Notes: generated by a model not told the origin, from the sequence alone. DNA of 64,000 bases from Patagioenas fasciata (GCF_037038585.1 NC_092523.1:26665501-26729500), one strand, 5' to 3'. Shown: positions 25,801 through 35,000, counted from the stretch's first letter. Numbers and translations: made by a program.

Positions 25801-28480
25801 AGGTTTTCAGCTGTCATATTTATTGGATATTGTTTTCCCTTACCAGATCGAAGTTCTGTTTCAGATCTATCAGTGTAGTATTTGCTTTATCAAAACATTG
25901 GCTGTCAATACTAGTGGAAATACAGCATTTGAAATTTCCTTGGAGATTTCTCACTTGCAGCAAGCAGATCTGTGCCATCCAAGCAGCTTCTTGTAGGACA
26001 TGCAACTAAACAGAATTCTCAGAAAACGTTATTTGAGCTTACAATTTACTTAACAAATCCTGACTCAAGAGAGGTATAGGACTTTCTGGCAACTACAAGA
26101 GTTCATGTAGTAAAACTTTGTTCCAAATTTGGCATTCTATTGGTCTCAAAAAACAGTCTTTCTTTCATTCTCTCTCATGACCTCAAAAACTAGCATGGTG
26201 AATTTACTAAGAAGTCTCTTACAATCAGTTACCACAGAATAAATCTGTTAAAAAAAATTCTGGTTTAATTTCCCAGGTTCATTAGAACTATGGACCCACT
26301 GGCAATGCCTTTAAATTTCAACCCTCAGACTCCTTGATGCAGTATTACAGTTCTCTAGCAATAATATTGCTGGGGGGTGAATAAAACCTCCCCCTCGCCC
26401 CCATCTGAGATTGCAGAATCTCCAGCCCAACAGGAAAACAAATCAGTTTGAACTCCACATCAAACCAACCTGGTTCCACTCCACACCCAAATTAGTACTA
26501 CTCTGACCCAGAGAAGCACTGAGCACTCTGACCTCCCCAAAGCTGACCAGTGTGAAAAGACTGACTTCAGCAAGGAGGTAAAATTATGAGCTCTTTCCCC
26601 AGATGTGCCAAAACCTAGGAAACAGGACAGAAGCAAAAAGAAACAACACCAACAACCCCGATTCAAAGCCAAGAAGCAACACAGTGCCACAACAAGGATG
26701 GATGACAATACTCCAGGAAAAAAAAAAAGACAGAGCAGGGGGAGTAAAGCCCCCCTTTCTCCGCTTAGCAGTGGGAAAACAGGTTTTTCTTTTTTTTTTT
26801 TTTTTTCTTCTTTCTCTTCTTGCTGCAGTTCAGATATAGCCAAGGCCACGCAGCTGGCATAATCACTGGTGGGAGGCTCTGGCAAACTCCTTGGTTGCAA
26901 TGACCTGAGTTCATCTGGCAGCTTCACACAGGCCCAAAATCCATGTTCAGGCACAGGCCTGGGATATTTTGCTTTTTTGTTCTCCCATTTCACTCCAACC
27001 ATAACACACTTCATACATTCATACATTCCAACCAGCTCAAGAGTTGCCACACTCCTCAACCCCATTTACCCATTTACCTTTTACAATTTACGGATGTCAA
27101 AAAACTGTATATTAAGCATAATCCATTATTCCATTTTTCTAGATCCAAATCAGTTCACATTCCAGCAACCCTCAAATACAACCTCATACAATACCACGGT
27201 CACATCCATCATAGCATTTAGGTGTTTGTTTGTTTGTTTTCTTTTTTTCCTTTTTTTTTTTTTTTTTTTGCAAAGCAGAGTTTAACAATTTAAATTCTTT
27301 TCTGGTCTCAAAATTACTAGATAACAATATAAGCAATTATTCTAATGCATAAGGATGCATCCTAAGGGGGAGCAAGGTGGAATTTTAGCAGTGGAACCGC
27401 TTCCCATTTTGTAATTATCTCCCCAAACAAAATTCTTTTGGTACCAAATAGAAATATGCAAATTAAAATACTGAACTCAGATATGAAAACTGAATACCAA
27501 GTTCAAATATGCAGATATATCAGAGTTACACTTATTCAAGAAAATATCTCAATTTTTGCATTGCACCTTTGGGCCGCTCACTGCTCAGCCAGGTAGAGGT
27601 ACCGCTGGGTCTCCCTGACAAAACAGGTCAGTGCGCAATGGAGCCCAATCAGAACCCGCCCCCCCACCACCGCAGCGAGCTGGACTGGGCAAGGCTTTTA
27701 TTTTTGTGTCTCATCTGATGCGCTACAACTGTTATTCCAAAACCAGGATTCTTTACTTGATGTGCATACAAAAAAGCCAAATCCAGCACATCGAGATGAG
27801 ACACAGCCTATCACAGAGTTGCGCAAGTCTGGATACTGGAATAAAGCTAGCATTCTAGAAAGAAAAGTAACAGCTGTGAACTTACTGTACCATATAACAG
27901 GCAAAGACTTACCAAACTATAATGTGCTTAAACAGATGCCTACAAAGAAAACAGGTTAATAAGGAGAACATCGTACAGACTTCAGCAAGTTTACTGTGAC
28001 CTGTGTGTTATCAGTTAACTCTCTCCCAGCTTGTTGAAGTTCAAACCGTTCCACCTGTAGAATTATCTGAAATGATTTAATGATCTCTTGTAGGGATTTA
28101 TTTTGTTCTGCTCTTCTTGCCTCAGAAACAACATTAATTGCAACAAAATGTTATACTTCAAGATTCTATTCTCCAGACACTTTTCCCAATCGTTTAACTT
28201 ATACAGCAGCCACCAGTAATTACAATATTTTACAAGATCTTCCTTCCTCCTATTTCCAAGTGCTTTCCTATGTTTTAAAACACCTCCCAATACCAATTTC
28301 TTAGGAACACGACTGAAAACAGTCATTTCTGACCCCATCTTGTAAGTAAAAACCATGAGAAGAGGAAGAGAGGGGGGGAAGCACAGGGCTGCTGGCAGCA
28401 CGAGTGGGAGAAGTGAGGAGAAAGTTTTACAGTGTACTTATACCACAAAGAAACAATTCTAACAACAACCAGTGAAACAA
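25801..28480. other. Unassigned internal part of element P
   Basis: By position this should hold the end of gag, protease and most of RT, but no protease DTG motif, Cys-His boxes or YxDD were found on the minus strand. It contains simple poly-T runs (26788-26808, 27247-27269) and GC-richer islands (26370-26420, 27560-27700). The 201-codon minus frame at 26460-27065 contains a Lys run made by the poly-T tract and is not a recognised protein. A nested insertion or replacement is possible but unproven. Confidence 0.5.
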
Positions 28481-30101
28481 TTAACTCACATTCCTGACAA
28501 ACTGCTTGATTTTCAGAGGGGCAATACACAGAAGCATATAATATATACTGTAAAACTTGCAAATAACACATTGATAGTAAACATTAGCATTCTCTACTGA
28601 TAATTTCAACACCAGTGCTTCCTTAACTTCTAAGTTTTCAACCTGCTTATTGATAGCCTCTTGAAGATGGTCAATAAATTGCATGTAATTCTCACTGGGA
28701 CCCTGATGGTAGTTATAAAAGATTTGACTGCTTTATTGGTTTCAGACACCTCTACTATAGCTTGATATGCAAGATCTGTTGACTGCCTCAGGATTTCAGA
28801 AACTAATAGCACCTCTAATTGTGGTCTGTCAATTAGTGCCTGTTCCAAGAGCTGTGGGATACCTGCCCCTATCAACGAGTCCCCATCGTTCTGTCCTAAA
28901 TGATCTGTAGCTGTTACATTGCATAGGTCTAATCTTGCTTGAGTCTTTCATAGTTTTTATCTGATCTCGAGGCAACACGTACACAGACTCTTTTTCCTGT
29001 TAACTTAAAAAAATGCTGCAGACCCCCATCGTCATCTGAGTCATCAGATAACGTGGACTTGAACGGTACTGGAGAGTCATTAGTAACAGGGGTTTCAGAA
29101 CAGTGCACATTCTCGCCAATACTTTCTAGCATTACAATTATTCATATAACCTGAGTCCCCAGGCGCACCCCCTTTCCCATCACGATCATCATGACTGCAT
29201 TGCCAAATGTTGGATTCACTCACTATTAGGTGATCTAATCTGTCACACAGTTCTGTTGTCCAGTTCTTATCCAGTGACTCCTTCTGCTCTCTCGTGGAAG
29301 TTGAAGGGTTAAAAGATGGTAAAGGCAGATACAAATTGGTAAAAGGACTGATAGTACACTTGTTTATGACCTTAACGTTCTCAGCTTTCACAGGTTCTTT
29401 GGGCAAGTTGTCTGAGTCCAATCCTCTGGACTTGCTGTTCTCACCAGTGTTGGGCAACGGTACAGGAGGACACCTGCTCGGCATTTTTCATCCCTCCCTG
29501 CCCCCGACTGCTGAACTATCTGGGGTGCTGAAAGCACAGCAGGGGATGGAATAGGGAGGGTATCAAAGACACGAACCGGGTAAACTTCACAGTGATTTTC
29601 AGGATACTTATCAGGCTGCAATGCTGCAAAAATTCCGGCTGCAGCAGATGGTTCAGCCTTAAGATCTTTTAACGTAGTGATTGTAAGTTTCCATGTAGTT
29701 ATTAATGATTTAGCTTCTTTATCTCCATTGCTGACTTTATCCCATAATTTCTACCCTATATTGTCCCAAAGTTCAAGTTTAAGTTTTGAGTCACTAATGT
29801 TTGTAACAGTCTTCTCAGGTTTTAATTGCTTCACTGTAGTAATTATCAGTTTCCAGGTGGTTACAAGGCCGAGAATATATTTTTCATGGCGACTAATTGC
29901 CTTCCACAACACAGTTCCCCCTTTTTCCCAAGTCTCTATTTGAAAAACTCCTAACAGGTCAGCAGAAAACCCATTGCCTCTACACCAAAGTAATAGTCTT
30001 TTGAGGTTACTCTCCTCATACTTCACTCCTCTCTTAGAGAGAATATGTGAGAGGAGCCGCAGTATTTCTTCTTCTTCTTCTTTAAAAGTATTCTGCCCCA
30101 T
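28481..30101 (-). pseudogene. gag: gag pseudogene, element P
   Basis: Gag is the structural polyprotein of retroviruses. The minus-strand frame starting at 30101 begins MGQ, a myristoylation-type start, followed by a helical matrix-like stretch to about 29751, as in beta-type Gag. Coding potential then hops between frames: 29621-29388, 29484-29095, 29132-28929, 28875-28630 and 28684-28481. The last two cover capsid-like sequence around the major homology region (GPSENYMQF near 28700), where the frame shifts. At least four frameshifts or stops are present, so no Gag can be made. The start is about 205 bp downstream of the primer site, a normal leader length. Confidence 0.82.
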
Positions 30102-30305
30102 CTCCTCTCACCCCCAGCTGCTCACCTCTTTGAGTGTCTGTTGCAATGATATTGGATCCTTTATCCCTCTTCTGTCGCTTCTGTAGTGATCAACCAGGAG
30201 TCATGTAGCCCGCAGACTGCGTCCCGGTCATGGTCCAGCCAAGCCGTTCCAGCTGGGGCTCGCTTCCCACAGCAGTTGTCCGCCTTCCGTAAATTCTTCT
30301 TATGG

Positions 30306-30323
30306 ATCACGTCGGGGTCACCA
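30306..30323 (-). promoter_or_regulatory. Primer binding site, tRNA-Trp type, element P
   Basis: The minus strand reads TGGTGACCCCGACGTGAT, which as recalled is identical to the tRNA-Trp primer site of avian sarcoma-leukosis viruses. It lies two bases downstream of the LTR2 end, as required for a 5' LTR. Confidence 0.92.
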
Positions 30324-30325
30324 CT

Positions 30326-30685
30326 TGCGAGGGCGAAAACTCATGGACTCCACACAATTCAATATGAACTCTAGCGAAGCCATTTATCACAGAGACAAGC
30401 CTCCTCATATATGCAGTTATTTCCTGATCACGTGTCCACACTCCAAGCATGCATTAGCTGATTGGATATTGTCCATGTTCACAGGCTGTCCACACGTCCG
30501 AGACTCACTGCTAATGGGTCCGTTGATTTACATCACGTTGGGGCCTTGTTATTTCGGAGTTGCTTCTCTCCCACGGCAGATCCTGTTCCCAGCCTTGAAA
30601 TTCCTGGCTGGTTCCGTAACAAATCTCCATCTAACAGCAACCCCTCCACAACTCAGCCTCAAGAAAATCCCTCAAATCTCCCACG
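30326..30685 (-). repeat. P element LTR2 (5' LTR of the provirus)
   Basis: A 360-bp LTR homologous to LTR1 and LTR3, followed on the minus strand by the primer site. TATA and CCAAT boxes are kept. The poly(A) signal is mutated (TTTATC on the plus strand, so GATAAA). On its right it abuts AGTGCG and then the second half of the Q reverse transcriptase, not host DNA. Confidence 0.92.
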
Positions 30686-30691
30686 AGTGCG
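30686..30691. repeat. Inner target-site duplication AGTGCG
   Basis: It sits between LTR2 and the second half of the Q RT. Its partner AGCGCG (one mismatch) sits between the first half of the Q RT and LTR3 at 35560-35565. Confidence 0.75.
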
Positions 30692-31290
30692 TAAGTCTAG
30701 TGAAGAGTGGAGACTAAGAGTAGACTATCATGGCCTGAATTAAGTTACAGCACCCTTGAGTGTTGCTGTGCCAGACACTCTAGAGCTGCAGCTTGAACTG
30801 GAGTCAAAGGCAGCTCAGCGGTGAGCCACAACCCGCATTGCTAAAGTGTTTTTCTCTCTTCCTTTAGCAGCAGAGTGCAGACCGCAGTTTGCATTCACCT
30901 GGAGGGGCATCCAGTACATGTGGAATCGCTTGCCCCAGGGCTGGAAACACAGCCCTACCATGTGGCGTGGACTGAGCCAAACCACGCTGGAACAAGGAAA
31001 AGCTCCAGAACGCTTGCAATATCTAGATGACGTCATCGTATGGGACGGAACAACAAAAAATGCTTTCTAGAAAGGTGCGAGAGTAATTCAGATTCCTTGG
31101 AATGCTAGTTTTGTCATCAAAAAGAACCAAGGTCAAGGCATCTGCAGGAGAGAACCACTTTTCACTAATAAAATGGCAAGATGGATGTCATCAGATCCCA
31201 ATGGATGTGATCAACAAAATTGCAACCATATCTCCACCTGCTACTAAAAGGACTGCTGCTCAGTGCAGATGGAGTTGATGAGGAATTGCA
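30692..31290 (+). pseudogene. pol: ERVL-like pol, second half of reverse transcriptase, element Q
   Basis: Plus-strand frames carry the RT core: EEWRLRVDYHGLN directly after the P LTR, then LPLAAECRPQFAFTW, NRLPQGWKHSP and the catalytic YLDDVIVW (YLDD at 31020-31031). A stop follows at 31068-31070, and thumb-like fragments (IPMDVINKIATISPP) continue in another frame. This matches class III (ERVL-like) avian retroviral pol. The first half of the same domain lies at 35.4-35.56 kb on the same strand, at the other end of Q. RNase H and integrase are absent; the sequence passes straight to LTR-like DNA. Confidence 0.85.
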
Positions 31291-31294
31291 TTGA

Positions 31295-31498
31295 GTATCT
31301 TTTATTTTATATTCCATTTCTATTTTATATATATATAAACTAGTAGTGCGCTAGTATTTTGTGATTTTATTGAATTATGTTTATCTCATTCCACGTTTCT
31401 CCCTTCCCTTTCAATTCTCTCCCCTGTCTGGGGAGTGGGTGGGGGACTGAGTGAGTGACTATCCCGGTTCTATTGCTAGTTTGGGCTAAAACATGACC
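31295..31498 (+). repeat. ERVL-type LTR, 3' portion, element Q
   Basis: A TTTTATT-rich stretch, then 'tcaattctctcccctgtctg', a GGGGAGTGGGTGGGGGACTGAGTGA-type G-rich run (31427-31456) and a terminus GGGCTAAAACATGAC. This is the usual shape of the R/U5 end of avian ERVL LTRs as I recall it. The U3 promoter part is missing because of the junction with pol. No primer binding site follows. Confidence 0.65.
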
Positions 31499-31613
31499 AG
31501 CACAGGTGAGGCCAGCCCTGGAGCCCCCTGCCAGGTGGGCTTTGCATCTCAGGGCATGTGTGAGGCTTGGAGAGCTCCTGGATGTGTCCCTGGGTGTGCC
31601 CCCGAGAGCCCTG

Positions 31614-31672
31614 TGATGTCACCAGAGTCACAGTCAGCCCATGACGTCACTAGCGGCGGGCAGCAATAAAAG
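31614..31672 (+). promoter_or_regulatory. CRE/TATA-like promoter of the RING ORF
   Basis: A half-variant CRE TGATGTCA (31614-31621), a perfect palindromic CRE TGACGTCA (31642-31649) and a TATA-like AATAAAAG (31665-31672) are correctly ordered upstream of the ORF. Such CRE promoters are typical of cAMP/CREM-driven, often germ-cell, genes. The CRE plus ATAAAAGC pair also resembles avian ERVL LTR promoters, so it may be LTR-derived. Function is inferred. Confidence 0.5.
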
Positions 31673-31689
31673 CCAGTGTCACATGCTGC

Positions 31690-32010
31690 CAGCGGCACAC
31701 GAGACGTCGAGTCCTGTGGGCAGCATCCGAGCCATCGAGTCCTGCCAGTGGAACCAGACGTTGTGACCTGCCAGCAGCCGAGTGGCCACAGAGTCCCACC
31801 AGCGGAACCCGAACCTTGGCATTGCACCAGCAGCAGCCATCGAGTCCTGCCAGCAGCAAAGACATCAAGTGCCTCCAGCTCCAAGAGGACATCAAGTCCC
31901 AGCGGCAGCCAAGAGGACATCAAGTCCCAGCAGCAGCTGAGGACAGCAACTCCCACCAGAAGCAGAGAGGAAACCAAGTCCTAGCAACTGACAGGACACT
32001 AGGTCCCAGC
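31690..32010 (+). repeat. Degenerate tandem repeat in the 5' leader of the RING ORF
   Basis: Diverged units of about 20-30 bp recur, built on GCCATCGAGTCCTGCCAG and AAGAGGACATCAAGTCCCAG. No long ORF is needed to explain them. They lie between the putative promoter and the start codon, so they are probably untranslated leader. Confidence 0.7.
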
Positions 32011-32017
32011 AGCAGCA

Positions 32018-32551
32018 ATGGAGGTGTCCAGGGATGAGCCAGCGGTGCCACCAGCTGCCAGGAGGTGCCGGCGGGGGGACACGTGCCCCATCTGCTTGGC
32101 TCCCCTGGAAGCCCCCGCTGGAGTGGACCCGTGCTGGCATGCCTTCTGCCATGCCTGCATCCAGCGCTGGGCTGCCAGCACCGTGGATGCCACTTGCCCT
32201 CTCTGCCGGGGCCCCATTGTGGCCATCCGCCGCCTGCAGCTGGAGGATGACCGTCGCTGTGGCCGCTTGCATCCATACGCAAGACGAGGGCCATGGTGGC
32301 AGAGGCGGCGGCAGCAGCAGCAGCAGCAGCGGAGCCGCAGCCGTTCCAGGCGCCGTGGACGCTCTGCTGAGAGGGGAGAGCGCCGCCGCCCTGGTCCCCG
32401 GCAGCGTGACCAGAGCCCACATGGGCAGAGGGACCCAGATGGACATGGCCAGCTCCTCTACCTGCCGGAGAGTGATGACGACACGTCGTGGCTGCGCAGG
32501 GTCCAGGACGACGAGCCGGGCTCAGGGGACCATGCGCAGCGTCTCCCCTGA
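32018..32551 (+). CDS. Topors-like RING-finger E3 ubiquitin ligase (intronless)
   Basis: A 177-codon intact ORF. The ATG context GCAATGG has G at -3 and +4, a strong start. Residues 23-63 form a complete C3HC4 RING: C23, C26, C39, H41, C44, C47, C60, C63 (CPICLAPLEAP, CWHAFCHACIQRW, CPLCRGPI). The RING binds two zinc ions and recruits an E2 for ubiquitin transfer. An EDDRR motif after the RING, a Gln run (about 99-104) and an Arg/Ser-rich segment (about 94-125) recall Topors, a nuclear RING/RS protein, but this protein is far shorter than Topors. The C-terminus is acidic (LYLPESDDD). The gene sits between an ERVL LTR end and ERVL gag, with its own CRE promoter and poly(A) signal. It is GC-rich, unlike the host flanks. 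The absence of introns suggests a retrocopy. Activity is inferred. Confidence 0.82.
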   Translation: MEVSRDEPAVPPAARRCRRGDTCPICLAPLEAPAGVDPCWHAFCHACIQRWAASTVDATCPLCRGPIVAIRRLQLEDDRRCGRLHPYARRGPWWQRRRQQQQQQRSRSRSRRRGRSAERGERRRPGPRQRDQSPHGQRDPDGHGQLLYLPESDDDTSWLRRVQDDEPGSGDHAQRLP

Positions 32552-32596
32552 CTCCGCGTCTGAGCGGGGCGACCAGGCCTCCCAGGGCCCCTCTGG

Positions 32597-32602
32597 AATA
32601 AA
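32597..32602 (+). terminator. Poly(A) signal of the RING gene
   Basis: AATAAA lies 46 bases after the stop codon, with a T/G-rich element (TTTCTGCTGTGTTGTCTG) about 32 bases further on, as expected for cleavage and polyadenylation. Confidence 0.75.
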
Positions 32603-32659
32603 ACCACTGCGCCACTGAGAGGGACCGGGCCTGGTTTCTGCTGTGTTGTCTGCTCATTA

Positions 32660-33095
32660 CTGCAGAACTGGGCAGTGGGAGAGATGTGGCTGTGGGAAGT
32701 GGGGGAGAGGGTGAGTTATGGCTCGAGAACCGGCAGAGAGGGAGGAATATGAATGTTGGAACTGGAGGAGAAGGAGGGATGTGGCCCTGTGAACTGGGGG
32801 AGAGGCAGCCAAGTGCCTATGGACTTGGGGAGAGGGAGGGAAATGGCTCCTGGGAATGAAAGGGAGAGAGAGGGATGGCTATTGCCAGGAATCTGGGGAG
32901 AGGGAGGGGTATGGGTGTGGGAAATGGTTCAACACAGGGATTCGGCTGTGAGATGTGGGTAAGAGGGGAGGGATATGGTGCCCATGGAACTGGGGAAGAA
33001 ACAGGGATATGGCTGTGGAACCAGGAGAGAAGGATGAAGAAGCTCTCCAGACAGAGAGATGTGGCCTGGGAAGTGGGGACAGGGAGAGACGTGGC
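32660..33095 (+). repeat. G/A-rich minisatellite downstream of the RING gene
   Basis: Degenerate units of about 31-33 bp around GGAACTGGGGGAGAGGGAGG followed by a GATATGGCTGTG-like word repeat a dozen or so times. The long open frames on both strands here are by-products of the repeat. Confidence 0.75.
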
Positions 33096-33599
33096 CCCTG
33101 AACCCTGCCCAGCCCTGGTGCTGGCACTGCCTGCGGCTCTGTGGCCAGGAAAGGGTGGCCTTGCAGGCCAGCTGGTTCCAGGGCTACTTCAGCTCTGCAA
33201 GAGGGCAGCCTCTCCTCAAAACACTCCCTGCTCTCAGCTTCTCCGGCCCCACAGAGCCAGACCCACACTCCTGCAGGCCCCAAGATCATCACAGACCAGG
33301 AACACGCCAATGAGTTGGGCCCTCGGCCCCTGCACCCCGGCAGCAAGGCAGCAGCAGGACCGTGGCCCCGAGCCAACCTCTCACAGGACAGTGCTCCTTG
33401 GGAGCAAGCAGGGGTTGTCCCTGTCCCTGCTGCCAACCGTCCGCCCTGAGAGGAGATCCTTGCAGGCGCCACTTGCCTGACCTGTCCCCAGCTCTCCTGG
33501 CCATGGGGAGATGGGCTTCAACCTCACTCAGAGTCACTGCCCAGGGGACACTGTGGTGGTTGTCGGGAAGGCAAGAATGTGGTAACCTGGCTGCTCCCA
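33096..33599. other. GC-rich sequence between RING gene unit and ERVL gag
   Basis: No motif is recognised. The GC-rich composition matches the RING unit rather than host DNA, so it may be captured flanking sequence or diverged viral leader. Open frames on both strands lack domain signals. Confidence 0.4.
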
Positions 33600-34065
33600 T
33601 GCTGGTACAAGGGACCCAATTGTCTGGAACTGACCCGTAGTGAATCCAAGCAGCTGGGATTTCTGTCAAGGAATGCTACCCTCCACAGGGCAATTGCAAG
33701 AGAGAAAGACTTCTCCAGCCTCTGCAGGTGACTCCTGACCACCAGGAAAGGCAAGGTTTCCCTTCAAGGAAGCTGCTGTATGTCATGCAGGTGAATGGAA
33801 TACTATGGACACAGGTATCCAGATCCTGAGAGGATTAGCTGTGCGGGAGTTAATCTATTGTGAGCCAAATGGTCCAGAAGGGACAGATGCAGATAGAATC
33901 CTTCGCACACAACCCATGGGATTCAGGTTTGTACAATGCGCACCACCGGCATGTGTTGAGTCATGGGCATCGATGTCCTGGGCAGCTACATTCAACAAAA
34001 TGTGACAGAAGTGATGAACCAGCTTCGGGACTATGAGGACAGTCTCGCTACCTCCCTGCGGGCTT
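33600..34065 (+). pseudogene. gag: ERVL-like gag fragment, part 1, element Q
   Basis: Plus-strand frames include GIQILRGLAVRELIYCEPNG, followed after a frame change by NVTEVMNQLRDYEDSLATSL, which resemble the capsid region of avian ERVL Gag. Frameshifts and stops are present. The reading resumes beyond an antisense CR1 insertion at about 34.58 kb. Confidence 0.65.
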
Positions 34066-34074
34066 GTGTGTAAC
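34064..34074. repeat. CR1 insertion-site duplication, left copy
   Basis: TTGTGTGTAAC here and CTGTGTGTCAAC at 34568-34579 flank the CR1 copy, consistent with target-primed insertion into gag. Two mismatches. Confidence 0.55.
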
Positions 34075-34567
34075 ACAGAATCAGAGAATCACAGAATGTT
34101 AGGGATTGGAACGGACCTCAAAAAGTCCAATCTCCCTGCCGGAGCAGGAACACCTACATGAGGCTACACAGGAAGGCATCTAGGTGGGTTTTGGATGTCT
34201 GCAGAGTAGGAGACTCCACAACCCCCCTGGGCGGCCTGTTCCAGTGTTCTGTTACCCTTACTGAGAAGAAGTTTCTCCTCAAATGTAAGTGGAACCTCTT
34301 GTGTTCCGGTTTGAATCTGTTACCCCCTGTCTCGGTTGTCACCGAGAAGAGCCTGGCTCCACCCTCGTGACGCTCACCCTTTATAAATTTACAAATATCT
34401 CAGTCTCCTCCAAACTAAAGACACCCAGGTCCCTCAGCCTTTCCTCACAAGGGAGATGCTCTAGTCCCTTAATCATCTTTGTTGCCCTGTGCTGGACTCT
34501 CTCCAGCAGTTCCCTGTCATTCTTGAACTGAGGGGCCCAGAACTGGACACAGTATTCCAGATGTGAA
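34075..34567 (-). mobile_element. CR1 LINE 3' fragment inserted in Q gag
   Basis: The + strand starts CACAGAATCAGAGAATCACAG, the reverse complement of the CR1 3' terminal ATTCTRTG-type repeats. It continues through TGTTAGGGATTGGAACGGAC to AACTGAGGGGCCCAGAACTG. About 490 bp, 5'-truncated, closely related to the CR1 at 60.5 kb. It encodes only the C-terminal end of ORF2 ([20 protein letters not shown] on the minus strand). Confidence 0.92.
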
Positions 34568-34579
34568 CTGTGTGTCAAC

Positions 34580-35000
34580 TGAGGACAAACTGCATGAAAA
34601 ATCTGACAACCGGTTTGAAAAGCTGTTCCATGAAATCAAAGCACTCAGAGGGGACAGGTTCCATTCCCCACCTGACCAACCGACATTTCCGCTATTAGGC
34701 GAAGGCGTTTCTGATCTCAGGAGAGAGGACAGAAGTACCCAAAGAGAGGCATGCTGTGGCTTCTCCTCGATGATCATGGAGAAGACCTGAGGAGGTGGCA
34801 TGGAAATCCCACCTCAGCACTTCAGGAACGAGTACATGAATTTAAAGGAAAACCTCCTAGGAAAATGGGTGCTCCAGTTTCCAGAAGGGCTAGGAGAGAT
34901 ACTGATCCTCTTGAAGGAAATTCTGATTCCTACCCACGGAATGTGCATAACACAAATCAGAGGGGTTCTGCCTCCAGCCTGCCACCGAAAAGGGACAACA
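34580..35000 (+). pseudogene. gag: ERVL-like gag fragment, part 2, element Q
   Basis: Frames resume with [20 protein letters not shown], then shift to one with LDDHGEDLRRW and GSASSLPPKRDNRGYWTVQI just before protease. This is the Gag C-terminal/nucleocapsid part of an ERVL-like element. It is broken by at least one frameshift. Confidence 0.65.

Noticed and set aside
26460-27065. 201-codon minus-strand ORF in provirus P
   Set aside because: It contains a Lys/Glu run from a poly-T tract and no retroviral or host motif; kept only as part of the unassigned block.
30325-30717. 130-codon plus-strand ORF and similar frames at 23.8-24.2 and 35.7-35.9 kb
   Set aside because: They run through LTR sequence on the strand opposite to the retroviral sense; the repeated peptide simply reflects three LTR copies.
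31499-31560. Search for an ERVL primer binding site after the Q LTR tail
   Set aside because: No 18-base match to a tRNA 3' end could be seen next to the LTR terminus; the leader appears replaced by the RING unit.
32317-32333. CAG repeat as a microsatellite
   Set aside because: It is a short in-frame Gln run within the RING ORF and is described there.
31920-32657. 245-codon minus-strand ORF antisense to the RING gene
   Set aside because: It is open only because of the GC-rich, CAG/CTG-rich composition; no motif, and the sense frame has a clear RING domain, promoter and poly(A) signal.
32875-33480. 201-codon plus ORF and 197-codon minus ORF over the minisatellite
   Set aside because: Both strands are open because of GC-rich repeats; no recognisable domain.
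33362-33640. Plus-strand frame ending in GTQLSGTDP as a start of gag
   Set aside because: Only its last part lies near gag-like sequence; the rest shows no Gag feature.
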